From Bacteroidota bacterium (lineage in GTDB: Bacteria; Bacteroidota; Bacteroidia; Chitinophagales; Chitinophagaceae): a stretch of DNA of 56,274 nucleotides. Position 1 is the first letter of the stretch, and the number at the start of each line of letters is the position of its first letter. The notes under the pieces were generated by a model. That model saw only the letters and a list, made by a program, of their open reading frames with translations. It searched no databases and had not been told where the DNA came from. Below are positions 53,517-56,274 of this stretch, piece after piece. The DNA lies in contig JAFEAJ010000051.1 in assembly GCA_018266455.1 (NCBI GenBank), forward strand, positions 1 through 56,274, given 5' to 3'. Made by a program: the position numbers and the translations under genes.

Positions 53517-54248
53517 ATGGATATCCAATCAAAGATTGCTATTGTAACCGGCGCAAGCCGTGGGTTGGGCGCTGCTGTTTCAACGGCATTGGTCGAGGAA
53601 AAAGCCGGATGCGTTTATGGCCTGGCGAGAGATGCCGTTGCACTAAGCGCACTGCACAAAAAATTAGGCCGCAATTTTGTACCGGTTACCTTAGATATAA
53701 CGCTCCATGCTGAAGTGAAAGCCTGGGCTGGTAAAACTTTTTCAGGCAATGCGCTGCCTGATATACTGATTAATAATGCCGGTGCCGGTTCTTTCGCGAG
53801 GATTGATGAAATGCCAACTGATGAATGGCATGCTATGGTCAATACCAATCTTAACGGAACGTATCACATCACTTCGGAAGTTGTCAAACTAATGAGAAAG
53901 AAAAAAAGCTGTTCGCACATTATTAATATTGGGTCTATCCTGGGGATTACTACCCGTTCTGAAGGAGCAGCCTATTGCGCCACCAAGTATGCCATCAATG
54001 GCTTCAGCGATGCGCTTTTCAAAGAATTAAGGGGAGATCATATTAAAGTAACCTGTGTCAATCCTGGTTCTATCGCAACTGATTTTTTTAAAAGCTCCGG
54101 GATAGCGCCGCACCAAAATATGCTGCAGCCTGGCGACGTTGCCGATATGCTGATCCATGTTTTACAAACACCTGATAATTTTTTGATCAATGAAATGACT
54201 GTCCGCCCGCTGAACCCACAAGTGCCGCATACAACAAAGCAAGAATAA
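53517..54248 (+). CDS. Short-chain dehydrogenase/reductase
   Basis: A 243-residue classical SDR: cofactor loop VTGASRGLGAAV, NNAG in DILINNAGAGSF, catalytic Ser in IINIGSILGIT and YCATKYAINGF (YxxxK). It starts 2 bases after the AhpD-like stop, so the three genes form one transcript. NAD or NADP preference and substrate are unknown; 3-ketoacyl or 3-hydroxy-compound reduction are the usual roles of this type. Confidence 0.88.
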   Translation: MDIQSKIAIVTGASRGLGAAVSTALVEEKAGCVYGLARDAVALSALHKKLGRNFVPVTLDITLHAEVKAWAGKTFSGNALPDILINNAGAGSFARIDEMPTDEWHAMVNTNLNGTYHITSEVVKLMRKKKSCSHIINIGSILGITTRSEGAAYCATKYAINGFSDALFKELRGDHIKVTCVNPGSIATDFFKSSGIAPHQNMLQPGDVADMLIHVLQTPDNFLINEMTVRPLNPQVPHTTKQE

Positions 54249-54267
54249 AACAAATAACAATCAGGGT

Positions 54268-55023
54268 TTATTCCTTTGTTTTGATCACCCTCACTTTCCA
54301 TTCTTCAGGGCCTTTTTGCAGATATTCCCACCTAAATGGCTGCTTGCTTTCTGCTTCCATCTGGTAGTAGAGCGGCTTAGGGTCGTGGTCATTGATAAAT
54401 ACAAAAGCTTCGCCTGGTTTTATTTCTTCAAAAGCTTTATAAAACATTTCATGCCGCTTTGTTGGCGTATAAGGGCGTACATCAAATTCGTTGACGATGG
54501 CATAACCGTCATCGCCTAAGCTGCTGCCTGCTTTTTTGGTAATGTGCACCACATGCTCCCCGGGTTCATTTTTTTTGTATATCCAACTGTGCTTGCCTTC
54601 AAACTTTTGGATTAAAATGCGATGGATCTCTTTTGGGTCATCTGCTGCAACCAGTTCCATGGTATCTCCTGTTTCCATCATCCCATAACGGTGGAACACT
54701 ACATGCTTCCAATCTTCCGCCCCTACTTTTCTCAAATCGATCAATGTGGAAATGCCTTTACATTCCCTTCCCTGCGACCCTTCTGTCCGGGTAACTTTCA
54801 CCTTCCATTCTCTTCCTCCTTTATTAAGGTATTCCCATCCTACTACATCGCCATGTATGGAACGGAATTCATAATAAAGCGGTAATGGGTCGTGGTCGTT
54901 GATAAAAATGAAGCTTTCCTGCACCGGCAATTCCTTAAATTTCTTTAGCAGGTTTTCATGCCTTTTGATTGGGATAAGTTCACGAACATCTATTTCCTCA
55001 ATGGCATTCGCTTTTTCTTTCAT
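54268..55023 (-). CDS. Triple DUF2249 protein
   Basis: A 251-residue protein made of three tandem copies of one fold. Repeat 1 (11-79) has IDVRELIPIKRHENLLKKF, INDHDPLPLYYEF and GREWKVKVTRT. Repeat 3 (179-249) has FDVRPYTPTKRHEMFYKAF, INDHDPKPLYYQM and PEEWKVRVIKTK. Repeat 2 (93-163) is diverged but follows the same order (LIDLRKV, VAADDPKEIHRILI, KHSWIYKKNEPGE, ITK). DUF2249 domains often accompany hemerythrin and NO-stress genes. Cytoplasmic; function unknown. It converges on the SDR. Confidence 0.85.
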   Translation of the reverse strand: MKEKANAIEEIDVRELIPIKRHENLLKKFKELPVQESFIFINDHDPLPLYYEFRSIHGDVVGWEYLNKGGREWKVKVTRTEGSQGRECKGISTLIDLRKVGAEDWKHVVFHRYGMMETGDTMELVAADDPKEIHRILIQKFEGKHSWIYKKNEPGEHVVHITKKAGSSLGDDGYAIVNEFDVRPYTPTKRHEMFYKAFEEIKPGEAFVFINDHDPKPLYYQMEAESKQPFRWEYLQKGPEEWKVRVIKTKE

Positions 55024-55099
55024 TGTTTGTATTTAAGCTTTCAATAAGTTTGATTGTTTTTATTTTGAACAGCCATTTTCATAAGCCGGGCTTTTTAGC

Positions 55100-56274
55100 T
55101 TAGTTGTTTTTCAGGTAATCTCTCAGCACATATTGCAAAATGCCCTGGTTTTTGTAATACTCAATTTCAATAGCTGAATCAAATCTCGCTTTCGCCTTGA
55201 AGCTGGTTTCTTTCCCCGAAGGATGAACAGCTTTCACCTCTAAAATTTTGTGCGGTTTTAAATTGTCCGCCAGGCCGATGATGCTAAAAGTTTCTGTTCC
55301 GTCTAACCCAAGCGATGCGGCATTTTGGCCGTTAGTGAAAATGAGCGGCGCAACGCCCATGCCAACTAAGTTGCTGCGATGGATGCGCTCAAAGCTTTCA
55401 GCGATCACTGCTTTAATGCCTAATAAGAATGTTCCTTTTGCTGCCCAGTCGCGGCTGGAACCGGATCCATATTCTTTGCCTGCCATTACGATTAAAGGAG
55501 TGTTGTCTTTCTTATATTGCATTGCGGCATCATACACTGTTTTTACTTCGTTGGTAGGGAAGTAACGACTATAGCCGCCCTCTTTCTCAACTATTTTATT
55601 TTTAATACGCACGTTTGCAAAAGTGCCGCGCATCATCACTTCATGATTGCCGCGGCGCGAGCCGTAGGAATTAAAATCCGCCGGCTGTACACCCTGTTCC
55701 ATGAGATAGCGCGCGGCGGGGCTGGATTTTGAAATGTTGCCGGCCGGGGAGATGTGATCGGTGGTGACCGAGTCGCCCAGCACCGCCAGCGCGCGCGCGC
55801 CGCGGATGTCGCCCACCGCGGCCGGCGTCATGCTCATGCCGTCGAAATAGGGCGGATTCTTGACGTAGGTGGAGCGGGCATCCCAGGTGTAGATCTTGCC
55901 CGCCGGCACCTTGATGCCGCTCCAATTGGCATCGCCCGCGAACACATTGGCATAGCCCTTCTTGAACATGTCCGAGTCCACGGCCTTGCGAATGGCATCG
56001 GCCACTTCCTGCGCGTTGGGCCAGATGTCCTTGAGGTACACCGGCTGGCCATTCTTGCCGGTGCCCAGAGCTGCCGTGGTGATGTCCATGTTCAGGGTGC
56101 CGGCCAACGCATAGGCCACCACCAGCGGCGGGGAGGCGAGGAAATTCATTTTGATTTCCGGGTGCACGCGGCCCTCGAAATTGCGGTTGCCCGACAGCAC
56201 CGAGCAGGCGATGAGATCGCCGGCCTTCACTGCCGCGGAAATCTCCGGCTTCAGCGGGCCGGAGTTGCCGATGC
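55100..56274 (-). CDS. acnA: Aconitate hydratase AcnA (partial), chimeric at its GC step
   Basis: The frame continues through the right edge, beginning IGNSGPLKPEISAAVKAGDL, the end of the third Fe-S Cys region of aconitase. It then shows NRNFEGRVHPE, GDSVTTDHISPAGNISKSSP, DFNSYGSRRGNHEVMMRGTF, and the C-terminal AGKEYGSGSSRDWAAKG with the ERIHRSNLVGMGV loop. This gives the swivelling domain and part of domain 3; the N-terminal half is missing off the edge. Composition changes within the gene: lines near 55200 and 55500 are about 40% GC, lines near 55800-55920 about 66%, with the step near 55620-55740 inside the most conserved stretch. Confidence 0.9.
   Translation of the reverse strand, partial: IGNSGPLKPEISAAVKAGDLIACSVLSGNRNFEGRVHPEIKMNFLASPPLVVAYALAGTLNMDITTAALGTGKNGQPVYLKDIWPNAQEVADAIRKAVDSDMFKKGYANVFAGDANWSGIKVPAGKIYTWDARSTYVKNPPYFDGMSMTPAAVGDIRGARALAVLGDSVTTDHISPAGNISKSSPAARYLMEQGVQPADFNSYGSRRGNHEVMMRGTFANVRIKNKIVEKEGGYSRYFPTNEVKTVYDAAMQYKKDNTPLIVMAGKEYGSGSSRDWAAKGTFLLGIKAVIAESFERIHRSNLVGMGVAPLIFTNGQNAASLGLDGTETFSIIGLADNLKPHKILEVKAVHPSGKETSFKAKARFDSAIEIEYYKNQGILQYVLRDYLKNN

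Noticed and set aside
1..56274. CRISPR arrays, tRNA or rRNA genes, insertion sequences and attachment sites
   Set aside because: No spaced direct repeats, cloverleaf candidates, transposase motifs or integrase genes were recognised.

Overview
The window looks like a chromosomal contig from a Bacteroidota bacterium, most likely Chitinophagia/Chitinophagaceae-like. The evidence is AT-leaning DNA (about 40% GC in lines I counted), Bacteroidota-type promoters (TTTG / TAnnTTTG) with few Shine-Dalgarno sites, TonB-dependent outer-membrane receptors, a YfhO membrane protein, a MoaC-MoaB fusion and a MoeB-rhodanese fusion. The last ~550 bases are different: GC rises to about 66% in the middle of the aconitase gene, so the right edge is probably an assembly chimera (or a recombination junction).

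Layout. 1-9.7 kb: cell-surface glycan genes. These are the end of a polysaccharide flippase, a methyltransferase, a GT4 glycosyltransferase and a YfhO GT-C-like protein. After a VUT/queuosine-precursor transporter comes a tight four-gene operon (UbiA prenyltransferase, DprE1-like, DprE2-like, HAD phosphatase) that matches the pathway making polyprenyl-phosphate arabinose. 10-13 kb: a large MG2/TonB-plug surface protein and a lipoprotein. 13.5-14.5 kb: two frameshift-broken genes. 14.6-20.7 kb: purQ, two DsbD-type thiol-redox genes and an outer-membrane beta-barrel protein.

21-27.6 kb is the nitric oxide region. A NO/Fe-S-type Rrf2 regulator is divergent from a qNOR-like gene whose active site has the substitutions of a nitric oxide dismutase (NOD): the second His of the FeB His-His pair is Asn, and two quinol-pocket acids are Gly. 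Facing it is a four-gene cluster (CuA subunit, heme-copper subunit, SCO/SenC, small membrane protein) with the norSY-senC-orf1 layout of sNOR; its catalytic subunit lacks the oxidase Tyr. A shared 18-bp palindrome lies at the regulator, at the NOD-like gene and at the sNOR promoter, suggesting one NO-responsive regulon. A 32-codon ORF leads the sNOR operon.

27.8-38.4 kb is a molybdenum region: a molybdopterin-domain lipoprotein, a TonB-dependent receptor, a ModE-type DNA-binding protein, then moaCB, moaE, moeB, moaD, mobA, moeA, an SDR/DUF2867 protein and moaA. This covers Moco/MGD synthesis without a visible ModABC transporter. 38.5-51.3 kb is nitrate respiration: hemerythrin-like protein, SLAC1/TDT anion channel, NarK with an unusual ~98-residue insert, beta-carbonic anhydrase, NarI, NarJ, NarH, NarG and two membrane-anchored cytochromes c, all on the minus strand with an FNR/CRP-type palindrome upstream. 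51.8-55 kb: GT2 glycosyltransferase, two carboxymuconolactone decarboxylase/AhpD-like proteins, an SDR and a triple-DUF2249 protein.

Taken together, the window encodes nitrate to nitrite, the cofactor the reductase needs, and two NO-consuming enzymes, one of which may split NO into N2 and O2. No nitrite reductase (NirK/NirS) and no N2O reductase is present here, so the middle of the pathway must be encoded elsewhere or supplied by other organisms. No tRNA, rRNA, CRISPR array, transposase or integrase was seen.
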